Below, one piece after another: positions 35,283 through 43,169 of a stretch of DNA of 64,000 nucleotides (the first letter of the stretch is position 1; each line of letters starts with the position of its first letter). A model generated the notes under the pieces. It was not told the DNA's origin, did not search any database, and saw nothing but the letters and a program-made list of their open reading frames with translations. This stretch comes from Lutimaribacter_A marinistellae (lineage in GTDB: Bacteria; Pseudomonadota; Alphaproteobacteria; Rhodobacterales; Rhodobacteraceae). Location: contig NZ_JBHRXI010000010.1 in NCBI RefSeq assembly GCF_042648365.1, positions 62,001 through 126,000 of the forward strand. The letters are read 5' to 3'. The position numbers and the translations under genes are program-made.

Positions 35283-36224
35283 TCACTGCTTGAACAGCTG
35301 CGCTACATTCTCCAATCCATTTTGCATCATCTCGCGCGTGCCGTCAGGACCCATGTTGACGATAGGGGACTTCAGCGAATTCATCACGACCGAGGCGACC
35401 TCGTCGCTCGCCAAGGCGTTCTCGAGCGCCTCTGTCAGGGCGGCACGCGCCTCCTCATCGGTGCCCGCGGTCGTCGCGAAGAAGAACACCGGATCGACAT
35501 AGATGTCATAGCCCTGCTCCGGCAAGGTCGGCGTATCGGGCGCATAATTGTGGCGCGTATCGTTCATCGAGGCGATCATCTTGATATCGCCTGCTTCGAG
35601 CCGCTCGAGATGTTCGCCCGCCTCGAACCCGGCGATGGCCTGGCCACCCAGGATCAGCTTGGCATTCTCGGCCCCGCCCTTGGTCGACAGGAACTGGAAC
35701 TCCACCCCGGCTTCGCGCGCCACAGCGCGCATGGCAAGTTCCTGCGGCTTGGCGTCGAAAGCCAGCGGTGCATTGTTCTCGCGCGCGTATTCCACGAGCC
35801 CCGCCACATCGTCGAACGGCGCGTCGGACCGCGCGATCAGCGCCAGCTGCGCGCGTGCGGCCGTGGCAAGGTAGTCGAAACTGTCGAGATCGAACTGCAG
35901 CTGGTCCGACCGGTTCACGAGGTTGACGAGCAAGGGCATGTTCACGCCGAGACCGACGATCGAGCCATCGGCCGGGCGGTTGGCAATGGCCGTGAACATG
36001 GCCACGCCGCCACCGCCCGGCTTGTTCTCGGCGATGACGTTCCAACCGGTCTGCTCTTTCATCACCTTCGCGACGATCCGCCCGATCGTGTCCGTCGATC
36101 CGCCCGCACCAAAGCCGATCTGAAGGGTCAGCGGCCCGTCTGGTTCCCATTCCGCCTGGGCGGCCCCGGCAATCAGCACAAAGGCCGCAGCGGCAAGCGA
36201 TGCAAGTTTCGGAAACACTCTCAT
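35283..36224 (-). CDS. tctC: TTT transporter substrate-binding protein TctC
   Basis: 313 residues with a signal peptide (AAAAFVLIAGAAQA). The fold is that of the Bug/TctC family: IGFGAGGSTDTIGRIVAKVM (near residues 35-54), NKPGGGGVAMF, and a C-terminal region with PEQGYDIY...DPVFFFATTAGT. It captures a carboxylate in the periplasm and delivers it to TctAB. The substrate is not readable, but the PanE-like gene in the operon favours a 2-keto or 2-hydroxy acid. It is the first gene of the operon; repeats occupy its upstream side. Confidence 0.93.
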   Translation of the reverse strand: MRVFPKLASLAAAAFVLIAGAAQAEWEPDGPLTLQIGFGAGGSTDTIGRIVAKVMKEQTGWNVIAENKPGGGGVAMFTAIANRPADGSIVGLGVNMPLLVNLVNRSDQLQFDLDSFDYLATAARAQLALIARSDAPFDDVAGLVEYARENNAPLAFDAKPQELAMRAVAREAGVEFQFLSTKGGAENAKLILGGQAIAGFEAGEHLERLEAGDIKMIASMNDTRHNYAPDTPTLPEQGYDIYVDPVFFFATTAGTDEEARAALTEALENALASDEVASVVMNSLKSPIVNMGPDGTREMMQNGLENVAQLFKQ

Positions 36225-36336
36225 GATCTCTCCTCCCCAGGATCAGAGCCCGTCACCGGGCATGCTCAGCCAAACATGACTCGTTGCACTGGAGCGAGGC
36301 AAATCTTTTTGATCATGTTAAGGAAACGATCTTGCT

Positions 36337-36380
36337 TTCCTCTTGCCTGAAGTATCCCGGAGCGCGAGGCAGAGCCTCGC
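36337..36380 (-). repeat. Palindrome + CTCCGGGATA element, copy B
   Basis: Read on the minus strand: hairpin GCGAGGC-TCT-GCCTCGC, then GCTCCGGGATACTTCA and GGCAAGAGGAAAG. It is the same as the copies at 14128, 37477 and 55283, with one base change (ATACTT for ATATTT). It lies in the gap between tctC and argF, 33 bases from a copy of the other element family. Confidence 0.75.
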
Positions 36381-36412
36381 TCTGCGTCCGGAACGGGCGC
36401 AGCAAGAAAAGA

Positions 36413-36493
36413 CGGCCGCGCGCAAAGCGCGCGGCTCGGCCCAACTCCGAGGAGGGCGCGCGCAGCGCGGCCCCGCAGGAGACGGGAGCCGCC
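36413..36493 (+). repeat. GGCCCAAC/GGGCGGGAG-type structured element
   Basis: 5' hairpin GCCGCGCGC-AAA-GCGCGCGGC, then TCGGCCCAAC, CTCCGAGGAG hairpin, then GCGCGCAGCGCGGCC and CCGCAGGAGACGGGAGCC. The 3' box reads GACGGGAG instead of GGGCGGGAG. It lies between the argF stop and tctC start, opposite to the direction of both genes. Confidence 0.7.
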
Positions 36494-36521
36494 CCGGCGC
36501 CCCTTCGAACCCCGCGACGCC

Positions 36522-37448
36522 TCAGACGCCGAGGCACCATCGCATGATGGCCTTCTGCGCATGAAGCCGGTTTTCGGCCTCATCGAAGATCACGGAGTTC
36601 GGACCGTCCATGACCTCCGACGTCGCCTCCTCCTCGCGATGCGCAGGCAGACAATGCATGAAAAGAGCGTCTGGCTTGGCATGAGCCATCAGCTCGGAGT
36701 TCACCTGGTACGGCCGCAGCAGGTTGTGGCGGCGTTCCTTGGCCGACTGCGCGTCATGCATTGACACCCAGGTGTCCGCCACGACGAGGTCGGCCCCCTG
36801 CACCGCCTTAACGGGGTCACGCTCGATCATGACCTTGGACCCTTTCTGCCTGGCAAACCCCATGAATTCTTCCTCCGGGTCAAACTGGGCTGGACCGGTG
36901 AAGGTCAGATCGAACCCGAACTGGCCGGCGGCGTGCAGGAAAGAAGCGCAGACATTGTTGCCATCACCGGTCCAGACGACTTTCTTGCCCCTGATCGGGC
37001 CGCGATGCTCTTCAAAGGTCAGGATGTCGGCCATGATCTGGCAGGGATGAGTCCGGTCGGTCAGGCCGTTGATCACCGGTACGTCGGCATATTCCGCCAT
37101 CTCGGTCAGCACCGCCTCGTCGAAGGTGCGGATCATGATGAGATCGACGTAGCGCGACATGACCCGGGCGGTGTCGGCGATCGTTTCGCCATGACCAAGC
37201 TGCATGTCATTGCCCGACAGGACCATCGTCTGACCGCCCATCTGGCGTACGCCCACGTCGAAACTGACACGGGTCCGGGTCGAAGGTTTCTCGAAGATCA
37301 GCGCGACCATGCGACCGGCCAGAGGTTGCTCGTCGTCCGGCATGCCGCGCGGTTGCCCTTGGCGGGCCTGTTTCATCGCGTCGGCCTGATCGATCATGGT
37401 CCGCAGGGCGGTGGCATCTGTTTTGTGGATATCGAGAAAATGGTTCAT
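36522..37448 (-). CDS. argF: Ornithine carbamoyltransferase
   Basis: 308 residues. Carbamoyl-phosphate + ornithine to citrulline, in arginine biosynthesis. Carbamoyl-phosphate site STRTR near residue 56, HPCQ near 133, and the ornithine site with HCLPAHR near 268. The start at ATG 37448 gives the usual N-terminus NHFLDI. It lies 78 bases after argD on the same strand, so argD-argF are probably one transcript, although a palindromic element sits between them. Confidence 0.96.
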   Translation of the reverse strand: MNHFLDIHKTDATALRTMIDQADAMKQARQGQPRGMPDDEQPLAGRMVALIFEKPSTRTRVSFDVGVRQMGGQTMVLSGNDMQLGHGETIADTARVMSRYVDLIMIRTFDEAVLTEMAEYADVPVINGLTDRTHPCQIMADILTFEEHRGPIRGKKVVWTGDGNNVCASFLHAAGQFGFDLTFTGPAQFDPEEEFMGFARQKGSKVMIERDPVKAVQGADLVVADTWVSMHDAQSAKERRHNLLRPYQVNSELMAHAKPDALFMHCLPAHREEEATSEVMDGPNSVIFDEAENRLHAQKAIMRWCLGV

Positions 37449-37476
37449 CGGTTCAGTTTTCTTTCTTCGGCCGGAA

Positions 37477-37524
37477 CCGGGGGCGCTGCCCCCGGACCCC
37501 CGGGATATTTGAGGCAAGAGGAAG
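37477..37524 (+). repeat. Palindrome + CCGGGATATTT element, copy C
   Basis: The hairpin CCGGGGGC-GCT-GCCCCCGG is followed by ACCCCCGGGATATTTGAG and GCAAGAGGAAGG. The stem bases differ from copies A, B and D, but the tail is conserved. It lies between argD and argF, and it reads opposite to them; it is so close to both that it may act in their mRNA. Confidence 0.75.
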
Positions 37525-37526
37525 GA

Positions 37527-38717
37527 TCAGACGGTTTCGAGTTCTGCCTCGACCTGGCTGGCGGCGGCATCGAGGCGGGCAAGTGCCTCGGAGATGTCAT
37601 CATCCGAGAGGGTGAGCGGAGGCAGCAGCCGGATGACGTTGTCGGCGGCCGGCACGGTGATGACGAGGTTGTCATAGCCCGCGGCCAAAACGTCGGAATT
37701 GGTCACGCGGCATTTCAGACCAAGCATCAGGCCTGTACCACGCACGTCCTCGAAGACCTGCGGATGCGCGGCGACGAGACCTTCGAGCTTCTGGCGCAGG
37801 AGTCCCGCCTTGCGGTTTACCTCGGTCAGGAAGGCAGCCTCGGCGACGTGATCCATCACGACGCATCCGACGGCGCAGCCGAGAGGGTTTCCGCCATAGG
37901 TCGAGCCATGTGTGCCCGCGGTCATGCCGCTTGCTGCCTCTTCGGTTGCCAGCACAGCACCGAGCGGAAAGCCGCCGCCGATGCCTTTTGCCACCATCAT
38001 GATATCCGGCGTGATTCCGGCCCATTCATGGGCGAACAGCTTGCCGGTCCGCCCCATGCCGCATTGCACCTCGTCGAGGATCAGGAGGAGGCCATTTTCG
38101 TCACAAAGATCGCGCAGCCCCTTGAGGCATTGATCGGGCAGTGGGCGGATCCCGCCCTCTCCCTGGACCGGTTCGATCAGGATGGCACCCACAGTGTCAC
38201 TGGCGGCGGCCTCGCGCAGCGCGTCATGATCGCCCCAAGGCAGGTGTACAAAGCCGGGCAGGAGCGGGCCGAACCCCTTGGTCATCTTTTCGGAGCCGGC
38301 GGCGGCGATGCCGGCGGAAGAACGGCCGTGAAAAGAGCCTTCGAAGGTAATGATGTCGACGCGCTCGGGATGGCCTTTCTCGTAGTGGTACTTGCGCGCC
38401 ATCTTGACCGCGAGTTCGCAGGACTCGGTGCCGGAATTGGTAAAGAACACCGTATCGGCGAAGCTGTGCTCGACCAGTTTGTCCGCCAGTGCCTGCTGTT
38501 GCGGGATCTGGTAGAGGTTCGAGACATGCCAGAGCTTTCCAGCCTGTTCCGTCAGCGCTGCAACGAGCGCAGGATGGGCATGGCCCAGCGCATTCACTGC
38601 GATGCCCGAGCCGAGGTCGAGAAAGCGTCGGCCATCCGCCTCGGTCAGCCATGCACCTTCGCCGGACACGAAGGACAGGGGTGCGCGATTGTAGGTCGGC
38701 AGGACGGATGGGATCAT
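37527..38717 (-). CDS. argD: Acetylornithine aminotransferase (class III PLP enzyme)
   Basis: 396 residues. It transfers an amino group from glutamate to N-acetylglutamate semialdehyde; many also act in succinyldiaminopimelate formation. PLP site Lys in MMVAKGIGGGFPLGA, preceded by the Asp of LLILDEVQCGMGRTG. FTNSGTESCELAVKMAR is near residue 100. Start ATG 38717 matches the conserved MIPSVLPTYNRAPL. It is upstream of argF and divergent from the DMT transporter gene. Confidence 0.95.
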   Translation of the reverse strand: MIPSVLPTYNRAPLSFVSGEGAWLTEADGRRFLDLGSGIAVNALGHAHPALVAALTEQAGKLWHVSNLYQIPQQQALADKLVEHSFADTVFFTNSGTESCELAVKMARKYHYEKGHPERVDIITFEGSFHGRSSAGIAAAGSEKMTKGFGPLLPGFVHLPWGDHDALREAAASDTVGAILIEPVQGEGGIRPLPDQCLKGLRDLCDENGLLLILDEVQCGMGRTGKLFAHEWAGITPDIMMVAKGIGGGFPLGAVLATEEAASGMTAGTHGSTYGGNPLGCAVGCVVMDHVAEAAFLTEVNRKAGLLRQKLEGLVAAHPQVFEDVRGTGLMLGLKCRVTNSDVLAAGYDNLVITVPAADNVIRLLPPLTLSDDDISEALARLDAAASQVEAELETV

Positions 38718-39013
38718 CGGATCATCCTCTTCTCGAAAGATTGAGCCCAAGGAAGTGGCGTACCACGGGGCGTTTCGTCAACATGTTTGGTGGAAGGCGC
38801 GCGGATTTGGCCGCGCATGATCGGACGGGCCGATCGGAGGACCGGTCAGGCGGAACGGCGTCGGCGTCGGCGCGTCGGGATATGCGGCTGTACGGTCATG
38901 ACACGTGCGATACCCGAGACCTTTCCCCAAGGGAAGCAGTTTTTCTCATCATCGAGTGGCCTGAGCTGTCTTTTGAGCTTGCCTTTGGCGGCGTGCGGCC
39001 TCACCGCTTGCGC

Positions 39014-39976
39014 ATGTTCACGCCACGGGATCAGAACCCGGCACTGGCGGCGGGGCTCATCCTGCTGGCCACTGCCTTCATCGCCGGCACCACGCTGCTG
39101 GCAAAGGCCTTGGGCACAGGGGCGCTGGGTCCTGCTCTTCCGGCATTGCAGATCAGCCATGGGCGTTTCCTGTTCGCGTTTTTCGTAATCTCCACGGCAG
39201 TTGCCGTTCTTCGCCCGCGAATGCTCCGGCCACACTGGGGCTTGCATGTAGGCCGCACCGGGTTTGGCTGGGCGGGTGTCACGCTGATGTTCGCATCGGT
39301 GGCTTACATCCCGCTTTCGGATGCGACGGCCATATCCTTTCTCAACCCGGTTCTGGCGATGATGCTGGCCATCCCGCTTCTGGGCGAAAAGGTCGGACCG
39401 GTGCGCTGGAGCGCAGCCGCGATTGCCCTCATCGGTGCTGTCATCCTGCTGCGACCGACGCCCGAGAGTTTCCAGCCTGCCGCGCTCCTGGCACTGGGGG
39501 CGGCCTGCGTGATGGGAATGGAGCTGATATTCATCAAGCGGCTGTCGGGGCGCGAGGGGCCGCTGCAGATCCTGTTCATCAACAACGCGATCGGATTGAC
39601 CATCGCGACGATTGCGGTTTGGCCCGTCTGGCAGGCGCCACTGCCGTTGCAGTGGGTTGCCCTTGCAGGGATCGGCGTCCTGATGGCCTGCGCGCAAGCC
39701 TGTTTCGTCAACGGGATGGCGCGGGCGGATGCCTCGTTCGTGGCGCCGTTCAGTTATGCCACCCTGGTGTTCGCCACGATCTATGACGTGATCTGGTTCG
39801 CCGCTTTCCCAGATGCGGTGAGCATACTGGGGGCCGTGGTGATCCTGAGCGGTGCGGCGTTGCTGGCGTGGCGCGAGGCGCAACTGGCCCGCCGCAGACG
39901 GCGCGCCGAGCTTGCGCCACTGCCCTCGGGGGCGCAGGCTGCGACAAAACCGGACCGAACGGAGCGCAGGCCATGA
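39014..39976 (+). CDS. DMT-superfamily transporter (EamA type)
   Basis: 320 residues with ten membrane helices formed by two EamA repeats (near 10-140 and 150-285). Readable marks are IPLSDATAISFLNPVLAMMLA (in two parts), then LLGEKVGPVRW; the second repeat has GMARADASFVAPFSYATLVFA. It probably exports a metabolite or amino acid; the substrate is unknown. The stop overlaps the next start by ATGA, so it is coupled to the flavodoxin-fold reductase. The C-terminal tail (RRRRRAELAPL...) is basic. The start at ATG 39014 is the first with family character. Confidence 0.88.
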   Translation: MFTPRDQNPALAAGLILLATAFIAGTTLLAKALGTGALGPALPALQISHGRFLFAFFVISTAVAVLRPRMLRPHWGLHVGRTGFGWAGVTLMFASVAYIPLSDATAISFLNPVLAMMLAIPLLGEKVGPVRWSAAAIALIGAVILLRPTPESFQPAALLALGAACVMGMELIFIKRLSGREGPLQILFINNAIGLTIATIAVWPVWQAPLPLQWVALAGIGVLMACAQACFVNGMARADASFVAPFSYATLVFATIYDVIWFAAFPDAVSILGAVVILSGAALLAWREAQLARRRRRAELAPLPSGAQAATKPDRTERRP

Positions 39977-40548
39977 ACATTCTCATCGTGCAAGGGCATC
40001 CCGATCACAGCGAGCCGCATCTGTGCCACGCGCTGGCCGAAGCCTATGCCGAGGGCGCAAGGGAGGGCGGTCACGAACTGCGCCGGATCACCGTTGCCGA
40101 CCTACCCATCACGTTCCTTCGGTCAGCACGGGACTATGCCGAGGGTGAGCCACCCTATTATGCAAAAGAAGCGCAGGAGGCCGTGATGTGGGCCGATCAC
40201 ATGATGGTCGTTTTCCCACTCTGGGTCGGTGGGATGCCCGCGCTTCTTCGTGCCTGGTTCGAACAGAGCTTCCGCGAAGGTTTCGTGATGGAGATCCGGG
40301 ACGGGCGCGTCCTGCGCCATCTCAAGGGCAAGTCGGCGCGGCTGGTGGTGACGATGGGGATGCCAAGCCTGTTCTACCGCTGGTATTTCGGCCAACCCGG
40401 AACAAAGCTCCTGCGCCGGTCGGTGCTCGGCTTTGCCGGCGTGCGGCCGGTACGTCAGACGCTTATCGGAATGGTCGACAAGCTGACGCCGGCAAAGGCC
40501 GAAAAGTTGTTCTCCCACATGCGGGACCTAGGCCGAAAGGCGAGTTGA
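39973..40548 (+). CDS. NAD(P)H-dependent oxidoreductase, flavodoxin fold (KefF/MdaB-like)
   Basis: 191 residues. N-terminal ILIVQGHPDHSEPHL (FMN/NADPH-binding loop), then MMVVFPLWVGGMPALLRAW, which is typical for the quinone reductase branch. It probably reduces quinones or serves as a regulatory partner of a K+/H+ system elsewhere. It is translationally coupled to the DMT transporter by an ATGA overlap. A structured repeat follows 18 bases downstream. Confidence 0.86.
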   Translation: MNILIVQGHPDHSEPHLCHALAEAYAEGAREGGHELRRITVADLPITFLRSARDYAEGEPPYYAKEAQEAVMWADHMMVVFPLWVGGMPALLRAWFEQSFREGFVMEIRDGRVLRHLKGKSARLVVTMGMPSLFYRWYFGQPGTKLLRRSVLGFAGVRPVRQTLIGMVDKLTPAKAEKLFSHMRDLGRKAS

Positions 40549-40565
40549 TGCACAACCGCAGCAGA

Positions 40566-40642
40566 CCCCGAAAGGGGGCGGCTGCGCGGCCCAACCGGGC
40601 GGGCGGCCCGGCACAGCCGGGGTGACCGGACGGGCGGGAGCC
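40566..40642 (+). repeat. GGCCCAAC/GGGCGGGAG-type structured element
   Basis: 5' hairpin CCCC-GAAA-GGGG, then GCGCGGCCCAAC, a stem CCGG/CCGG enclosing the inner hairpin GCCCGGC-ACA-GCCGGG, then ACGGGCGGGAGCC. It lies between convergent genes. Confidence 0.75.
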
Positions 40643-40673
40643 ACACCCTGTTGTTCGGCACGTTCGGGTGCTT

Positions 40674-41477
40674 TCAAGCCTTCAGACGGTATCCGCGCCG
40701 CAACATCGACCAGGCCAGCAGACTGACAAGGAGTGTTGAACCCAGGCAGACGGCAAAGCCGAGAAGCGGATCGCTGTCCGACACTCCGATCACGCCCCAG
40801 CGCGTACCGTCGATCAGGTAGAAGACCGGGTTGAGATGGGTAATCTTGTAGAGAACTGGCGGCAGCGCCTCGACCGAGTAGAACGTGCCCGACAGAAAGG
40901 CAAGGGGCGTCACGATGAAATTGGTGATCGCCGCCATCTGGTCGAACTTCTCGGCAAAAATTCCTGCGACAAGCCCGACCGCGCCCATGAAGGCGCCACC
41001 GAGGATCACGAAACCCAGTGCCGCCACAGGGTGCGCCGGAACGATGCCAAGCACCAATGCAAGCGCGACGGAGATAGCGATCGCCACGAGGAGCCCCCGT
41101 GCCACGCCGCCGGCGAGATAGCCCAGGAGCAATTCGCCCGCGGAGAGCGGCGGCATGAGCGTGTCCACGATGTTGCCCTGCACCTTCGAGATCACGACCG
41201 AAGAGGACGTGTTGGCAAAGGCGTTCTGAATGACCGTCATCATCAGGATACCCGGTGCGATGAACGTCATGAACTCCACCCCCATCACGTCGCCGCGCTG
41301 CGGTCCGATCGCAATGTTGAAGATCATCAGAAACAGCCCCGCCGTCACCAGCGGCGCCAGCAGTGTCTGTGTCCAGACTGCCAGAAAGCGACGTATCTCG
41401 CGGCTCGCAAGCGTGTAAAGCCCCAGCCAGTTGACCCGCCCGAAGCGTCTTTCGCCCAGCTCCATGAAATCCTGCAT
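40674..41477 (-). CDS. ABC-2 type transporter permease without adjacent ATPase
   Basis: 267 residues with about six membrane helices: TLASREIRRFLAVWTQTLL, then FMTFIAPGILMMTVIQNAFANTSSS (in pieces) and ITNFIVTPLAFLSGTFYSVEALP, ending in MLRRGYRLKA. The ILMMTVIQ and LAFLSGTFYSVE pieces are typical of the YadH/NodJ branch. No ATPase gene lies beside it. It may pair with an ATPase elsewhere. It could conceivably be the missing capsule permease for the kpsT gene 10 kb away, but its N-terminus resembles YadH more. It is divergent from gcrA. Confidence 0.85.
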   Translation of the reverse strand: MQDFMELGERRFGRVNWLGLYTLASREIRRFLAVWTQTLLAPLVTAGLFLMIFNIAIGPQRGDVMGVEFMTFIAPGILMMTVIQNAFANTSSSVVISKVQGNIVDTLMPPLSAGELLLGYLAGGVARGLLVAIAISVALALVLGIVPAHPVAALGFVILGGAFMGAVGLVAGIFAEKFDQMAAITNFIVTPLAFLSGTFYSVEALPPVLYKITHLNPVFYLIDGTRWGVIGVSDSDPLLGFAVCLGSTLLVSLLAWSMLRRGYRLKA

Positions 41478-41501
41478 TCTGCTGCCTGCTCCTGTGGTCT
41501 C

Positions 41502-41506
41502 GATTC
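41502..41506 (+). promoter_or_regulatory. GANTC site (CcrM recognition sequence) in the gcrA upstream region
   Basis: A single GATTC lies 110 bases before the gcrA start, in the 138-base divergent gap. In Caulobacter, CcrM methylation of GANTC modulates gcrA expression with GcrA. One site can occur by chance, so this is a weak hint only. Confidence 0.3.
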
Positions 41507-41615
41507 GGAGAGCCTTGTAACTCCCCTCGCAGTGATTAGAATAGGGCGTCGAGATGAATTTCGAAGGCGGCCGCGTTTCCCGCGTTGCCGCTTTCCCGCT
41601 TTTGAGAGGCTATCC

Positions 41616-42218
41616 ATGTCCTGGACTGACGAGCGCGTCGAACTGCTCAAGAAAATGTGGGGCGAAGGCCAGTCGGCCAGCCAGATCGCCAAGGAGTTGG
41701 GCGGCGTCACCCGCAACGCGGTGATCGGCAAGGTCCACCGGCTGGGCCTGTCGAACCGTACCGCCGGGACGCCTGCCGCGGCCAAGCCCGAAGCCAAGGA
41801 AAAACCCGCTCAGCCAGCAGCGCCCAAGGTCGAGGCCAAGCCGAAGCCAGCGCCTCGGACTGAACCTGCGCGCCCTGCCGCTGTCCAGCCCGCAGCCGAA
41901 GCATCATCCGAAGAGCCCAAGCCCGCGACCCCGGCACGCCGGCAAATCATCCCCGCCGGTCAGCCGCTGCCTCCTCAGCCCTCGGCCAACGAGATCAGCC
42001 CCGAAGCACTGGCCAAGGTGAACGAGGTCGAGAAGAAGGCCAAGAAGCTGACGCTGATGGAACTGACCGAGCGGACCTGCAAATGGCCCGTTGGCGACCC
42101 CGCGACCGAGGATTTCTGGTTCTGCGGCCTGCCGGTGCAGCAAGGCAAGCCATATTGCGAGGCGCATGTTGGCGTCGCTTTCCAACCGATGAGTTCTCGG
42201 CGCGACCGGCGGCGCTGA
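41616..42218 (+). CDS. gcrA: Cell-cycle regulator GcrA
   Basis: 200 residues. The N-terminal helix-turn-helix (MSWTDERVELLKKMWGEG, then RNAVIGKVHRLGLSN) is diagnostic. A long Pro/Ala/Lys linker is followed by the conserved C-terminal sigma-binding part CKWPVGDP...FWFCGLPVQQGKPYC. GcrA binds sigma70-RNA polymerase and methylated GANTC promoters to time cell-cycle genes. It is restricted to alphaproteobacteria and supports the taxonomic reading. Start ATG 41616. Confidence 0.97.
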   Translation: MSWTDERVELLKKMWGEGQSASQIAKELGGVTRNAVIGKVHRLGLSNRTAGTPAAAKPEAKEKPAQPAAPKVEAKPKPAPRTEPARPAAVQPAAEASSEEPKPATPARRQIIPAGQPLPPQPSANEISPEALAKVNEVEKKAKKLTLMELTERTCKWPVGDPATEDFWFCGLPVQQGKPYCEAHVGVAFQPMSSRRDRRR

Positions 42219-42232
42219 TCCCGCTGACACGA

Positions 42233-42264
42233 ATGAAGCCCGCGGCGCTTTGCCCGGGCTTCAT
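42233..42264 (+). terminator. Hairpin after gcrA
   Basis: ATGAAGCCCG, loop of twelve bases, CGGGCTTCAT gives a perfect ten-pair stem. It lies 14 bases after the gcrA stop and before the convergent racemase gene. No T-tract, so it may act in both directions. Confidence 0.6.
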
Positions 42265-42335
42265 GACGCGAAAAGAGCGTCGGACGCTCGGCCCATGACG
42301 GGAAAATCCGGTTCACTGAACTTAGGCAGCAGCCT

Positions 42336-43025
42336 TTAACTCAACGCCATGTCCAGTGCCGCCGCGCAGTGAATCCTGGTGGTATCGAAAACGGGCAATG
42401 GAACGTTGTCCTGGTTCAAGAGCATCCCCACTTCCGTGCAGCCCAGGATGAGGCTGTCGGCGCCAGCATCCGCAAGGCGGCAGGCGATCTCGACATATCT
42501 TGCCTCGCTCTGGCGGGTGATGATTTCCTTGCACAGTTCGTCGTAAATTATGCGGTGGATTTCGGCGCGATCCGTCTCATTCGGCACAAGTGGCGACAGA
42601 CCGGCCTTCACCAACCTGTCGGTGTAGAACTCCTGCTCCATCGTGAAGGCGGTTGCCATCAGCCCCGGACGTTGCAACCCTGATGCCTGGATAGCCTGCG
42701 CCGTTGCATCGGCGATGTGCAGAAGTGGGATTCCAACGCCCTGCATCATCTGCTCGGCGAGTTTGTGCATCGTATTGGTTGCAAGGATAACAAACTCGGC
42801 ACCACCGTTTTCGAGCGCCTTGGCTTCTGCGTTGAGAACGCGCCCCGCCTCGTCCCATGCCGCCTTGGCTTGCAGGTTTTCGATCTCTGCAAAGTCGAGC
42901 GATCGGATCAACAGCTGTGGTGAGTGAAGCCCGCCAAGCCTTTCGCGCGTCAGCCTGCAGAGTTCGCCATAGTACAACTGAGTGGATGCCGCGGACATGC
43001 CGCCAAGAATGCCGATGGTCTTCAC
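42336..43025 (-). CDS. Aspartate/glutamate racemase family protein (YgeA/RacX-like)
   Basis: 229 residues. N-terminal MKTIGILGGMSAASTQLYY. The first catalytic position carries Thr in ATNTMHK (the usual Cys is absent); the second Cys is present in LILGCTEVG. This Thr/Cys arrangement is known from the broad-specificity racemases such as YgeA and RacX, so it could racemise several amino acids; hydantoin or aspartate racemase activity is also possible. It is a single gene convergent with gcrA. Confidence 0.85.
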   Translation of the reverse strand: MKTIGILGGMSAASTQLYYGELCRLTRERLGGLHSPQLLIRSLDFAEIENLQAKAAWDEAGRVLNAEAKALENGGAEFVILATNTMHKLAEQMMQGVGIPLLHIADATAQAIQASGLQRPGLMATAFTMEQEFYTDRLVKAGLSPLVPNETDRAEIHRIIYDELCKEIITRQSEARYVEIACRLADAGADSLILGCTEVGMLLNQDNVPLPVFDTTRIHCAAALDMALS

Positions 43026-43169
43026 GTGATTTCCCTCAAACGCGTCGCGTCACGCTTTCAAGGCCGCGCTCGAAAACGATTCACCGGCCATGTCTTCGTA
43101 TCGACCAAATTGGAGCAATGGCGCCTGTTTAGGACGTGCAGGCGTCATTGGCGACAATGGCGATATGGA

